51,013 nucleotides of DNA from a virus (IMGVR_UViG_3300020455_000019:1-51013); one strand, 5' to 3'; counted from the first letter of the stretch, positions 14,637-22,116 are shown. Notes: generated by a model not told the origin, from the sequence alone. Numbers and translations: made by a program.

Positions 14637-16064
14637 TTATGACCCCCAATTCCATTTTTCGTTTAAAGTATCGTTTGCAGGTTTTATTGTTTTCATGCCT
14701 TTATTTTTTAAGGCAAAATAAGCCCATCCTTTTTTGTAACCACGCCTTTCAGCAATAGCTAAGAAGTCCTGTAAGGTTTTTGCGTTTTTATATTCAGAAT
14801 TTCTTTGAGTTTTTTCTTCAGCGTTAAGACGAACTTCTTCTCTTTTTAACTCAATTAATTCTGCTTCTTCAAATCTTATTTTGCGTCTCGCTATTTCTTT
14901 TTCAAATCCACAACAAGGACAAACACGTTGAGGTCTGTAGGTTGCAAAACATTTTTCACAAACAGTTACGGATGGAGCTTGTTCATTCTTTCTTTTAGAT
15001 TTTGCTTTGGCATCTAAAGACCAATTTCTTACGTCATCAACAAAACCATGATCTCTTGTACTGTTTACATGATCCAGAACTATGGCAACTTTATCTTTTT
15101 GCGGTCTGAGAATACGTCCGACTTGTTGCATGTATAGCCCTTCAGATTTTGTCGGTCTGAGGAGGATTGCACAGCCAATAATCGGTAAATCAAATCCCTC
15201 TGAGACGACATCAACTGACACAAGGACTTGGATTGATCCATTGGATAGGTCATTAATAACCTGATCTCTATCATCATTCTTCATCTCACCTGTAATTATG
15301 TCAGCCTTAATTCCCGAATCATTAAATTTTTCGGCTACAGCTTCAGCATGATTTATGTCACAACAGAAAGCTACTGATGGAACTCCATTAGCGTGTTTTC
15401 TCCAATGCTCTATGGTGTCTCCTTTGATTACATATTCTTTCATCCTGTTTGCTACTTCTTCTTTAGCAAAATCACCTGCTCTGGTTTTTAATCCATCAAG
15501 GCATACAGGTTTAGGTGCTGCAAAAACTCGGTGGGGAGATAAGTAGCCAAGGTCAACAAGTTCAGGAATAGTTGGGCCAAGTATTAGATCGTCAAAAAAT
15601 TCTTTTAGGCCACGACCATCTAAACGACATGGAGTAGCGGTAACACCTAAAAGAATTGCATCTGAATAATGATTTATTATTTTGCTCCAAGATCCTGCGA
15701 CAGCATGATGGGCTTCATCAATAATAATTAAAGAAGGTTTGAATTTAGTGGTATCAAGTCTTCTGACTAATGTTTGAACTGAGGCTATCTGGGTCGGGGA
15801 GTCTTTAGGTTTGAATTTTGCAGCAATTATTCCGTGGTCTACGTTAATGGCTGCAAGTTTTTCAGATGCTTGTTTTATTAATTCTCTACGGTGAACAAGG
15901 ATAAGTACGTTGTTGTTTTTATCGACTGCACTTTGAGTTATTTGAGAAAAGACAACAGTCTTTCCTGCTCCAGTTGGCATGACAAGTAACGCAGCTTTAG
16001 TGCCATGCCCAAATGAATTTCTGCAATTTTGAATCGCTTCAGTTTGATACTTTCTTTGTTCCAC
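14637..16064 (-). CDS. SF2 DEAH-box helicase with C-terminal zinc ribbon
   Basis: 475 residues. Motif I MPTGAGKT (29-36), motif II DEAH (116-119), motif III TATP (142-145), motif VI QQVGRILRP (313-321). After the two RecA-like domains a zinc ribbon is visible (C369, C372, C382, C385), then a charged tail. It is similar to the restriction-enzyme-type helicases that many phages use in replication or recombination. No nuclease domain. Starts with GTG at 16064, directly after the stop of the upstream gene; an ATG two bases upstream is in another frame. Confidence 0.92.
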   Translation of the reverse strand: MEQRKYQTEAIQNCRNSFGHGTKAALLVMPTGAGKTVVFSQITQSAVDKNNNVLILVHRRELIKQASEKLAAINVDHGIIAAKFKPKDSPTQIASVQTLVRRLDTTKFKPSLIIIDEAHHAVAGSWSKIINHYSDAILLGVTATPCRLDGRGLKEFFDDLILGPTIPELVDLGYLSPHRVFAAPKPVCLDGLKTRAGDFAKEEVANRMKEYVIKGDTIEHWRKHANGVPSVAFCCDINHAEAVAEKFNDSGIKADIITGEMKNDDRDQVINDLSNGSIQVLVSVDVVSEGFDLPIIGCAILLRPTKSEGLYMQQVGRILRPQKDKVAIVLDHVNSTRDHGFVDDVRNWSLDAKAKSKRKNEQAPSVTVCEKCFATYRPQRVCPCCGFEKEIARRKIRFEEAELIELKREEVRLNAEEKTQRNSEYKNAKTLQDFLAIAERRGYKKGWAYFALKNKGMKTIKPANDTLNEKWNWGS

Positions 16065-16066
16065 AT

Positions 16067-16387
16067 TTATGACCCAAGATAATCGTTAACAAGATCTGTT
16101 CCGTAAACAAGAATTTCTTCTGGAAAAGGGTCGGGGCTTGTCAAAACATAATCAAGATTTTTATATCCAGATCCATCTAGCCAATCCTTTAGTTGTTGAT
16201 CTTCTTCAAGATTTTTTAAAACATCTTCCCAAAGAGACTCAACGGATGTATCAAAAGCTTTTTCTAGCTCTTTGACTGTTAATACTGTTTTTGATGAAAC
16301 ATTGATACTAATTGGATTATAACTATCTCCATCTTCAGGAGAACTGGAAGGATAACGATAAACGCCAACTAATAAATAGTAAATCAT
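16067..16387 (-). CDS. Uncharacterized acidic 106-residue protein
   Basis: No recognised family; mostly acidic with a helical middle (TVKELEKAFDTSVESLWEDV). First gene of the minus-strand replication block, divergent from the recombination operon across an 88-base gap. Stop lies 2 bases before the helicase start. Confidence 0.66.
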   Translation of the reverse strand: MIYYLLVGVYRYPSSSPEDGDSYNPISINVSSKTVLTVKELEKAFDTSVESLWEDVLKNLEEDQQLKDWLDGSGYKNLDYVLTSPDPFPEEILVYGTDLVNDYLGS

Positions 16388-16424
16388 AATTAATTAATCA
16401 AAAGTTATTTTGAGTTGCATAAGG

Positions 16425-16453
16425 TTGCATCTCACAGTATCAGGGTATATGAT
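16425..16453 (+). promoter_or_regulatory. Promoter of the recombination operon
   Basis: TTGCAT (16425-16430), 17-base spacer, TATGAT (16448-16453). An extra GTTGCATAAG directly upstream (16414-16423) makes a tandem GTTGCAT pair, which could be an operator. The promoter at 19172-19200 has the same AAGGTTGCAT and the same spacing. Confidence 0.72.
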
Positions 16454-16475
16454 GTGACAAGTTTACGCAACCCTT

Positions 16476-17336
16476 ATGAAAGGCAATGTCCAGCTAACTA
16501 ACGAGGAGTATCACTCTAAAAAAGAGTACATTTCAAAGTCTGCTTTAGATGCTGCAAGTAAAAGTGGAATTCATTATAGACACTATGCAGAAGGGCCAAA
16601 ATCAAAGCCAACTCCAGCCATGCGGATCGGATCTGCTTTTCATGGATTAATCCTTGAGCCAGAAATTTTTGATGATGAATTTATTTACAAACCTGAATTT
16701 CTAAACGCAAGAAGTAAAGAAGGTAAAGAATGGAAGGCTACTCAAGAAGAAGCTAACAAGATTGTTTTAAACGAGGATGACAAAGATCAGTTAGAGGCAA
16801 TGAAAAAGTCTCTATTTGATTGCGCTCCTGCTAAGAAGTTACTAGAAGCTACTGGAAAAGCAGAGCAAAGTTATTTTTGGGAAGATAAGGAAACTGGTCT
16901 TGGCTGCAAGTGCCGCCCTGATTATTTACTAGAAGATGGAGGAACAATTGTAGATTTAAAAACTACAACTGATGCTTCTTATAGAGGCTTTTTAAAAAGC
17001 ATTTCTAACTTCAGGTATCACGTTCAATCTGGCTGGTACATGAATGGTTTAGAGCAAGCAACTGGGACTAGGCCAGAGCGTTTTATTTTTATTGCAGTAG
17101 AAAAGACTGCTCCTTATGGAATTGGTGTTTATGAAGCTGACTTGTATATGACTGTTAATGGTTATGACCAAGCCAGAATTGATTTGCAGAAGATTGCTAA
17201 ATGGAAGGAAGAGGAAAGGTATCCAAATTATTGCACCGAGATACAACAAATCAGTTTGCCATCTTGGATGACTGGTGCTGTAAAAGGCAAGCCTCCTGTT
17301 GGCTATGACTCTATTCCTGACATTACTTTATTCTGA
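16476..17336 (+). CDS. RecE-like exonuclease (PD-(D/E)xK, DUF3799 type)
   Basis: 286 residues. A lambda-exonuclease/RecE-like nuclease that resects double-stranded ends to feed RecT. Motifs: ISKSALDAASKS (19-30), RIGSAFHGLILEP (50-62), CRPDYL (146-151) with Asp149, IVDLKTT (158-164) with Asp160 and Lys162, and HVQSGWY (182-188). It is the first gene of the operon that also holds recT. This matches the C-terminal nuclease part of E. coli RecE; the long N-terminal extension of RecE is absent, as usual in phages. Confidence 0.9.
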   Translation: MKGNVQLTNEEYHSKKEYISKSALDAASKSGIHYRHYAEGPKSKPTPAMRIGSAFHGLILEPEIFDDEFIYKPEFLNARSKEGKEWKATQEEANKIVLNEDDKDQLEAMKKSLFDCAPAKKLLEATGKAEQSYFWEDKETGLGCKCRPDYLLEDGGTIVDLKTTTDASYRGFLKSISNFRYHVQSGWYMNGLEQATGTRPERFIFIAVEKTAPYGIGVYEADLYMTVNGYDQARIDLQKIAKWKEEERYPNYCTEIQQISLPSWMTGAVKGKPPVGYDSIPDITLF

Positions 17337-17509
17337 TGGCTCAATTTACTGAATTAGATCCTCTCCAAGAGTACATATTTGATGTCATACCAGCAGAAGT
17401 CAAAGGTGAAAAGATTTCTGCAAATGGAAGGTCACTACACGAAGCCTATGAAGTTGTAAGGGCTATTTACCCTGACGCAACTATCACATGGAAAGGCAAA
17501 AAGGTATGA
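17336..17509 (+). CDS. Small protein, 57 residues
   Basis: Begins MAQFTELDPLQEYIFDVIPA. The ATG overlaps the exonuclease stop codon by one base and its own stop overlaps the next ATG (ATGA). The C-terminus RAIYPDATITWKGKKV looks like a small alpha/beta unit. No family recognised; the tight coupling supports a real gene. Confidence 0.66.
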   Translation: MAQFTELDPLQEYIFDVIPAEVKGEKISANGRSLHEAYEVVRAIYPDATITWKGKKV

Positions 17510-17682
17510 GTTGGCACTCTTCTTCTTTAGGATCTTCAATTCACCTCTTTTGGGTTTGCGAAAAGCCAACTGTTAAGGGGAGGAACATAAGGATCACAGC
17601 ACCAACGCCTGAAGACGCAAGGAAAATCCTAGATAGGAAATTTCCTGAAGCCAAAATTTTATTTAAAAAAACATTGCTATGA
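17506..17682 (+). CDS. Small protein, 58 residues
   Basis: Starts MSWHSSSLGSSIHLFWVCEK at the ATGA overlap with the upstream gene; an earlier ATG at 17488 would give a longer overlap. The ITAPTPEDARKILDRKFPEA stretch resembles the helix of small phage nucleic-acid-linked proteins. Function unknown. Confidence 0.62.
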   Translation: MSWHSSSLGSSIHLFWVCEKPTVKGRNIRITAPTPEDARKILDRKFPEAKILFKKTLL

Positions 17683-17822
17683 CTGACCAATTTAATCGTT
17701 TGTTGATGAAAGAAATTAACGAACACAAAGCATCTATTGAACGCCTTGAAAACAAACTCGACAAAGTACTTGGTGCTTTTGAAATCTTATTAACTTCTGT
17801 ACCAAAAAAGAAAAATGACTGA
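17679..17822 (+). CDS. Small coiled-coil protein, 47 residues
   Basis: MTDQFNRLLMKEINEHKASI followed by ERLENKLDKVLGAFEIL: one long amphipathic helix with a heptad pattern, then a Lys-rich end. Start overlaps the previous stop (ATGA) and its stop overlaps recT by 8 bases. Could be a RecT or exonuclease accessory factor; not established. Confidence 0.6.
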   Translation: MTDQFNRLLMKEINEHKASIERLENKLDKVLGAFEILLTSVPKKKND

Positions 17823-18480
17823 ATCAGCATTAACAAATACTCCTGAGTCTTCCGTTTACAAAAACGAAGGATCATTTGAGTTATATCAACGAATGGCTAA
17901 ATCATTAGCCCAAAGCAAATTAGTTCCTACTGCTTATCAAGGACAAGATGGATTACCAAATTGTCTAGTAGCACTGGAAATGGCGAATCGCATGAACATT
18001 AGCCCTTTGGTGGTCATGCAAAATATGAATGTTATTCATGGAAAGCCAAGCTGGTCTGCTCAGTTTGTAATCGCAACAATTACAGGATGTGGCAGGTTTG
18101 AGGACTTTGATTACGAAGAAAAAGGTACAAAGGCTATCCGATGTAAAGCTATTAGAAGAAAAGACGGAAAGGAGGTCTTTGGTGCGTGGGTAACTATGGA
18201 AATGGCACAAAAAGAAGGCTGGACTCGCAACAGTAAATGGTCAACTATGCCACAATTGATGTTGCGTTATAGGGCAGCAACTTTCTTTGGGAGACAATAT
18301 GTGGCAGATTTGCTCCTTGGGATACAAACTGAGGATGAAATAGTTGACATCCAACCTGTGAATGTAACTGTGCCTAACACACCCCATGAGGCTGCTATCG
18401 CACAACCAGAAGAAACTGAGCCTCTCGTTGTAGAGGACAAACAAATTCCTAAAGAGGCCAAAGATGACTTCGACTTCTGA
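17815..18480 (+). CDS. recT: RecT-family single-strand annealing protein
   Basis: 221 residues. SFELYQRMAKSLAQSKLVPT, LPNCLVALEMANRMNISPL and VIHGKPSWSAQFVIA are the conserved RecT core; the SKWSTMPQLMLRYRAATFFG block is the usual C-terminal part of the fold. RecT anneals complementary single strands after resection by the RecE-like enzyme encoded three genes upstream. Somewhat shorter than E. coli RecT (269). Ends with an acidic tail. Confidence 0.9.
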   Translation: MTESALTNTPESSVYKNEGSFELYQRMAKSLAQSKLVPTAYQGQDGLPNCLVALEMANRMNISPLVVMQNMNVIHGKPSWSAQFVIATITGCGRFEDFDYEEKGTKAIRCKAIRRKDGKEVFGAWVTMEMAQKEGWTRNSKWSTMPQLMLRYRAATFFGRQYVADLLLGIQTEDEIVDIQPVNVTVPNTPHEAAIAQPEETEPLVVEDKQIPKEAKDDFDF

Positions 18481-18655
18481 ATTTCTAACTGACACGCAGC
18501 TTGCCGAACGATGGCAAATGCACCGTAAAAGTTTAATTAGGTGGAGGAGCCAACGAAAAGGGCCACCATTTATTGCAATTAACGGAAAGATTCTCTACAA
18601 AATGGCTGATGTAGAGAACTACGAACAAGCCAACACTCAAGCAAATGTTTCTTAA
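18464..18655 (+). CDS. Helix-turn-helix protein, excisionase-like
   Basis: 63 residues with a MerR/excisionase-type HTH: FLTDTQLAERWQMHRKSLIR followed by WRSQRKGPPFIAING and KILYKMADVENY. This pattern (HTH_17) is found in Xis proteins and small regulators. Overlaps recT by 17 bases. Without a visible integrase, a regulator of this operon is the likelier role. Confidence 0.8.
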   Translation: MTSTSEFLTDTQLAERWQMHRKSLIRWRSQRKGPPFIAINGKILYKMADVENYEQANTQANVS

Positions 18656-18663
18656 CTTTTATC

Positions 18664-19047
18664 ATGTTTAACATCAAACTCGCAGTATTCCCACAATCAG
18701 CAGAAGATCACAAGAGGATTCGTAAGGACAAGTACGATGCAACAAAGAAGTATCCCGAATTTGGTGGGATAGCAAATGTTCCTGTTAGTGAGTTACCTGA
18801 TTTAATCAAGTATTTAACTCATGCAACACCTGACTATGACGACTATCTAAAGCAAGAAGTTGTCCCACTAAGGGCTAGTGGATATATGAATGAGTCGAAA
18901 GGAGGCAAGAAGTATTTAGGCTTGCAACTCACTAGCGATTACAACAAGCAACAGGAAGTAAACCAAGGCAAATCTATTAGCGCAAATAAAGACGCTGATA
19001 AGCCTGCTGTTCCTGAGACAAGCAAAGAGAACTCAAACTGGTTCTAA
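18664..19047 (+). CDS. Putative single-stranded DNA-binding protein
   Basis: 127 residues, last gene of the recombination operon. VPLRASGYMNESKGGKKYLG and LQLTSDYNKQQ resemble the beta strands of phage SSB-like proteins, and the C-terminus is polar and ends in an aromatic tip (ENSNWF) like the protein-binding tail of SSB. The assignment rests on these features and on the RecE-RecT context; no OB-fold signature is clear enough to be sure. Confidence 0.5.
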   Translation: MFNIKLAVFPQSAEDHKRIRKDKYDATKKYPEFGGIANVPVSELPDLIKYLTHATPDYDDYLKQEVVPLRASGYMNESKGGKKYLGLQLTSDYNKQQEVNQGKSISANKDADKPAVPETSKENSNWF

Positions 19048-19052
19048 TTAAT

Positions 19053-19145
19053 GATCGGGTAGCTTGTATTTATACAAGACTGGGATGGAATGTTCAGAAA
19101 GAATACAAGGAGGTCACGCAAAGCACCTTCATAAACTGCCCGATC
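19053..19145 (+). ncRNA. Candidate structured RNA, cloverleaf-like, about 93 nt
   Basis: A 10-bp closing helix pairs GATCGGGTAG (19053-19062) with CTGCCCGATC (19136-19145; one G-U). Inside are three hairpins: CTTGTAT/ATACAAG (19063-19078) stacked directly on the closing helix, TGTTC-AGAAA-GAATA (19091-19105), and GGAGGT/ACCTTC (19109-19130). A T-rich tail follows. It is not a tRNA: no T-psi-C or D-loop consensus. It lies between the SSB-like gene and the ParB-like promoter and may be a terminator-like 3' element, a small RNA or a regulatory switch. The strand cannot be proven. Confidence 0.55.
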
Positions 19146-19171
19146 TTTTATTACTTTTTCGTTACACAAGG

Positions 19172-19200
19172 TTGCATTGAGTTACCTCTAGTGTTATGTT
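19172..19200 (+). promoter_or_regulatory. Promoter of the ParB-like gene
   Basis: TTGCAT (19172-19177), 17-base spacer, TATGTT (19195-19200). It shares AAGGTTGCAT with the recombination promoter at 16425, so one regulator may control both. Confidence 0.68.
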
Positions 19201-19248
19201 GAGCATAAGCGTAAAGCTTTTATCTTTTATTTTTAATACTTATCTTCT

Positions 19249-20196
19249 ATGCGAAGACGTACTAGCGCAAAAAAGGCTCTTACTGCAAAAGCCAATCAAA
19301 CAAAAATTGCGAACTCAAAAGTTTCTTTTGAGATTGAATCTATTGACAAGCAATTAGCTACAGATTATTTAGCTACTAACTTTGAAAACAATAGAAAAGT
19401 TAGATCTTCTTCTGTTTCTAAAATAGTTGAAGATATTAAAGACGGTAATTTCCATTTAAGTTGGGATTGCCTTGCTTTCAATGAAGAAGGCCAATTAGTT
19501 AATGGTCAACACAGATTATCTGCTGTTATAGAAGCTGATATTCCTTGCTTATTTTATGTTTTAAGAAACATAGATCATTCAACGGTCAAGCATTTCGATA
19601 TTGGTAATAAGCGAAGCCAAGCTGATCGTATTTCAGTTCATGGGACACCAATGCACCCTAAAGCTTGTGCTGTTATTAAAGCTATGTTTGGCGAGTGGGA
19701 TGCTAATTTCACGGGATCAAGCAAGTTTGCTAACGCAAAATACGATGACATAATTGCTTCTTACTACAACAGACATTCTGAGTATTTTGAGCAACTTGAA
19801 GCTGATGGATATTTCAAAGCTAAATACATAGGTAACTATGTTGCAGCAGCTTTTAAAATTTTCTTAGAGATGAAAGTTGGTAAGGCAAGGTTTAATGAAT
19901 ATCCTCACGAAATGGAGCCTTACGAAAGAAGCACTTACTGGTTGGACTTGTGTGTTGACGGTAAATCTAAGGATACGATGATTGATTACAACACCGATCA
20001 AGCACCGTTCAAGCTTAAAGAAAAGCTAATTGCTAGGAAAGGCTTAGGTAAAACTATGTATGGGCAAGATGCTTTCAAGCTTCATTGCACTGCTGCCTAT
20101 TACTTTATGCAAGGTAGATGCCCAAATATCAGGGTAGACAACATGAAGTCTGATCCGTTTAGTGTCTTTAGAGGCATGTCAGCTTCAAATGTATAA
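19249..20196 (+). CDS. ParB/sulfiredoxin-fold protein (phage type)
   Basis: 315 residues. The N-terminal ParB-like nuclease domain shows FHLSWDCLAFNEEGQLVNGQ and the signature NGQHRL (85-90), followed by a long helical C-terminal part. Many phages encode such proteins; proposed roles include DNA binding and NTP hydrolysis, none shown here. There is no ParA, so plasmid-style partition is unlikely. The message begins after the 19172 promoter; a TATCTTTTAT copy and TTATCTTCT lie in the leader before the ATG. A 16-base hairpin element follows the stop. Confidence 0.78.
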   Translation: MRRRTSAKKALTAKANQTKIANSKVSFEIESIDKQLATDYLATNFENNRKVRSSSVSKIVEDIKDGNFHLSWDCLAFNEEGQLVNGQHRLSAVIEADIPCLFYVLRNIDHSTVKHFDIGNKRSQADRISVHGTPMHPKACAVIKAMFGEWDANFTGSSKFANAKYDDIIASYYNRHSEYFEQLEADGYFKAKYIGNYVAAAFKIFLEMKVGKARFNEYPHEMEPYERSTYWLDLCVDGKSKDTMIDYNTDQAPFKLKEKLIARKGLGKTMYGQDAFKLHCTAAYYFMQGRCPNIRVDNMKSDPFSVFRGMSASNV

Positions 20197-20201
20197 ATAA
20201 T

Positions 20202-20224
20202 GGAGAAGAACATACCTCTTCTCC
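20202..20224 (+). terminator. Hairpin after the ParB-like gene
   Basis: Perfect 8-bp stem GGAGAAGA (20202-20209) / TCTTCTCC (20217-20224) with a seven-base loop, six bases after the stop. No T-run follows, so it may stabilise the message end rather than terminate. Confidence 0.45.
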
Positions 20225-20254
20225 TATAAAGCAACTAAAATCAAATAAAAAAAG

Positions 20255-20380
20255 ATGATCCAACCTCTTGTTATTAGCAGCGTTATCAGCGCAATCTCTG
20301 TTGTAGCTGCAAAAAAGTTTCTTAGAAGAGAACCTAAGATGCAAAAAGTTCTTGAAAGGAGGAGACTTGATCCGACCTAA
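20255..20380 (+). CDS. Small membrane-like protein, 41 residues
   Basis: MIQPLVISSVISAISVVAAK forms a short hydrophobic helix; KKFLRREPKMQKVLERRRLD is strongly basic. It resembles small inner-membrane peptides, and the positive C-terminus would stay inside the cell. A-rich sequence before the ATG, no clear Shine-Dalgarno. Function unknown. Confidence 0.5.
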   Translation: MIQPLVISSVISAISVVAAKKFLRREPKMQKVLERRRLDPT

Positions 20381-20423
20381 CAAGCTAATTCCTTAGAATT
20401 GGTTTATCTCTTATCTTTATCTC

Positions 20424-20834
20424 ATGGCTTTAACTTTCAACAGTAAAACGATTAAGAAGGTTATTAGTATTGATGAGCTTGAAAAACTAAGTGATCCAGA
20501 ACTAGAGCTTGTAGAAAAAGAACTTGAAACAGCTATCAAAACCATGAATGAAAGCATGGCAGAAATAGCTCACGAAAAACATTCGCAAGGTCTTAAACCT
20601 GACTCTGACTGGCTGATAAGAATCAAGAGAAAGAAACAAATTTGTGATACTTTTTTACAAAAAATACAAACAAATATAACGCTAAATAATAGCGAATTTG
20701 TTAAACAAAAGTATCAACAAAATCTAAACAAATTGTTACAGAAAGCTCTTGGTGTTACAGAGTTTGAAGCTTTAAAAAGTGAAGCTCAAAACATTACATT
20801 TGAACAAGTCATTAACACTAAAACCACATGCTAG
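20424..20834 (+). CDS. Helical/coiled-coil protein, 136 residues
   Basis: Almost entirely helix-forming: ISIDELEKLSDPELELVEKE and KLLQKALGVTEFEALKSEAQ. No family recognised. The leader TTATCTCTTATCTTTATCTC stands directly before the ATG, the clearest plus-strand copy of the recurring leader motif. Starts a run of small overlapping genes. Confidence 0.66.
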   Translation: MALTFNSKTIKKVISIDELEKLSDPELELVEKELETAIKTMNESMAEIAHEKHSQGLKPDSDWLIRIKRKKQICDTFLQKIQTNITLNNSEFVKQKYQQNLNKLLQKALGVTEFEALKSEAQNITFEQVINTKTTC

Positions 20835-20871
20835 TGTGTTAGAAAACTACTCTAGTCTTCACAATTTAAAA

Positions 20872-21045
20872 ATGCCACAAGACTATGGCGTGAATCTTCT
20901 TTCTTATGGACTCGACTCTTGTTTCAAACCTTGGTACTCAGACGGAAAAGCTATCTACTGGGGACAGTATTGTTCTACTAGAAGCGAGGCTGAAGCAGCA
21001 GCTAAAGCCTTGGCAAATAGAGAATGGGAAAGCCCAGTTCTCTAA
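20872..21045 (+). CDS. Small protein, 57 residues
   Basis: Begins MPQDYGVNLLSYGLDSCFKP; the AIYWGQYCSTRSEAEAAAKA stretch reads like a compact beta-hairpin plus helix. A longer upstream start (20779) would run over the previous gene, so the ATG at 20872 is preferred. No known family. Confidence 0.6.
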   Translation: MPQDYGVNLLSYGLDSCFKPWYSDGKAIYWGQYCSTRSEAEAAAKALANREWESPVL

Positions 21046-21211
21046 TTTTCTTTATCAATTATTTGACAGGGACAATGCAGAACTACCACTTAAAAGCACC
21101 TATACAGGTCTTTGGGAGCAATTTCAAGAACTTCGTGAAATAGATCCAGAGTTACCAGAACACATTCGATTAAATTTTATTCTTAAATACAATGGAGCTT
21201 TCAGAAAATGA
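20906..21211 (+). CDS. Open frame with protein-like C-terminal half; start uncertain
   Basis: Only one ATG is in frame and it would overlap the 20872 gene for 140 bases. The part after 21045 reads like a real protein (LYQLFDRDNAELPLKS, then LWEQFQELREIDPELPEHI). Either the ATG at 20906 is used, or the frame is entered by re-initiation or frameshifting at the end of the 20872 gene. Ends 20 bases inside the next gene. Confidence 0.42.
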   Translation: MDSTLVSNLGTQTEKLSTGDSIVLLEARLKQQLKPWQIENGKAQFSNFLYQLFDRDNAELPLKSTYTGLWEQFQELREIDPELPEHIRLNFILKYNGAFRK

Positions 21212-21350
21212 AGGGAAAGTAGTTTCAGCTTCTGGACATCTTTTCCTAATAGAAAATGGAATCAGAAGGTGGCTTTCTACTCCACCTGATGACTATATTT
21301 GTACCAATGGCATCGCTCAGGTATCACGCAGGAAGAATGGTTCTCTATGA
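21192..21350 (+). CDS. Small protein, 52 residues
   Basis: MELSENEGKVVSASGHLFLI followed by ENGIRRWLSTPPDDYICTNG. Overlaps both neighbours (20 and 14 bases), in keeping with the compact cluster. No family recognised. Confidence 0.55.
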   Translation: MELSENEGKVVSASGHLFLIENGIRRWLSTPPDDYICTNGIAQVSRRKNGSL

Positions 21351-21618
21351 GGACACCTGTGAGTCTTGGCGAGTAAAAATCAAAACAAAACAAGAAAAAC
21401 TTGACTTACCGTTATCTAGCAAGTCTCTTGAAGATGCAGTTTTAGAAGCTGAATATCTTTACGCAGACGCTAGAGCAATAAGCCAAGGTTTACCTAAATG
21501 TATTGATTGCTTGCATTGGTTAGTTGTTAAGGCTGAATGTGGTCTTGGTTTACCCGAAGGAAAAGGTAGCGGTGGAGTTTTTGCTAAGGATTGTGCTTGT
21601 TTCTGGGCAAGGAATTAA
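21337..21618 (+). CDS. Cys-rich protein with CIDCLHW...CACF pattern
   Basis: 93 residues from the ATG at 21337 (MVLYEDTCESWRVKIKTK); the frame is open further upstream, but that region belongs to the previous gene. The C-terminus has CIDCLHW, ECGLGLPEGKGSGG and FAKDCACF, a Cys arrangement I recall from small cyanophage and marine phage proteins and a possible metal site. Function unknown. Its 3' end overlaps a minus-strand gene by 35 bases. Confidence 0.66.
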   Translation: MVLYEDTCESWRVKIKTKQEKLDLPLSSKSLEDAVLEAEYLYADARAISQGLPKCIDCLHWLVVKAECGLGLPEGKGSGGVFAKDCACFWARN

Positions 21619-21820
21619 CAACATCTTCTAGCTCATAAATATATTCTTCTGCCTGTTCCAACATTTTACTAGCTTTAAAATTCTCTAAAGCCATCATGCT
21701 AATGATTTCTGCTATCCCTTCTACACCTGCTTCTGATATTGCTATTCGTAAAGCAATTTCAATCGCTAATTCATCTTCTAATGATATTTCTGCTGTTCTC
21801 CATGATTTCTTATAGGTCAT
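21584..21820 (-). CDS. Small acidic helical protein, 78 residues
   Basis: From the ATG at 21820: MTYKKSWRTAEISLEDELAI, then AIEIALRIAISEAGVEGIAE, ending in an acidic helix. The start overlaps the upstream 58-residue gene, supporting a two-gene minus-strand unit. Convergent with the plus-strand Cys-rich gene. Confidence 0.6.
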   Translation of the reverse strand: MTYKKSWRTAEISLEDELAIEIALRIAISEAGVEGIAEIISMMALENFKASKMLEQAEEYIYELEDVVNSLPRNKHNP

Positions 21821-21986
21821 TGACAATAAGATCAATAAGATCTGCTTTCCTATAAACCATAGGCTTTTTCCCAGCCATTTGCCGCAGATACCAATTAGGA
21901 AAATGTCTTAAATGTGACTTAAAACCATCTAATTCTTTAGGTGATCTGTAAACAAAAGGTTTACCAATCCAATCAAGTAAATTCAT
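21810..21986 (-). CDS. Small basic protein, 58 residues
   Basis: MNLLDWIGKPFVYRSPKELD followed by a basic middle (SHLRHFPNWYLRQMAGKK) and a short acidic-hydrophobic end. The basic, aromatic composition fits nucleic-acid binding, but no motif is recognised. Stop overlaps the start of the 21820 gene by 11 bases. Confidence 0.58.
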   Translation of the reverse strand: MNLLDWIGKPFVYRSPKELDGFKSHLRHFPNWYLRQMAGKKPMVYRKADLIDLIVNDL

Positions 21987-21994
21987 AACGGCAT

Positions 21995-22072
21995 GAGAAT
22001 CGAGAAACCCTTTAGCTGGGGATCAGGACTAAAAGGGATTCTCTGTCTGTTGCGGAGTGCTTCCCACACTCC
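21995..22072 (+). promoter_or_regulatory. Structured leader-like element in a divergent gap
   Basis: GAGAAT (21995-22000) pairs with ATTCTC (22038-22043); inside, after a 7-base bulge, CCCTTTAG (22008-22015) pairs with CTAAAAGGG (22029-22037, one bulged A). A second hairpin GGAGTG/CACTCC (22054-22072) follows. It lies 45 bases before the 22117 gene, so it may be a cis-regulatory leader on that strand. The stems are read by eye, not from an energy calculation. Confidence 0.45.
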
Positions 22073-22116
22073 AAACTTAAAATAACTTAAAAAAAATTAC
22101 TAGCAAATTATCTTTT

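Noticed and set aside
17965-18495. Minus-strand open frames opposite recT
   Set aside because: The recT product is a clear family match on the plus strand; the antisense frames show no recognisable protein features.
18464-18655. Reading the HTH protein as proof of a lysogeny module
   Set aside because: Excisionase-like HTH domains are common in regulators and no integrase, CI-like repressor or attachment site is visible in the window.
19053-19145. tRNA gene at the cloverleaf-like element
   Set aside because: The acceptor-like stem is present, but D-loop, anticodon loop of seven bases and T-psi-C arm consensus are missing.
20168-20383. 71-codon minus-strand frame
   Set aside because: It overlaps the ParB-like gene end and the hairpin, and a plausible small plus-strand gene (20255-20380) occupies the same DNA.
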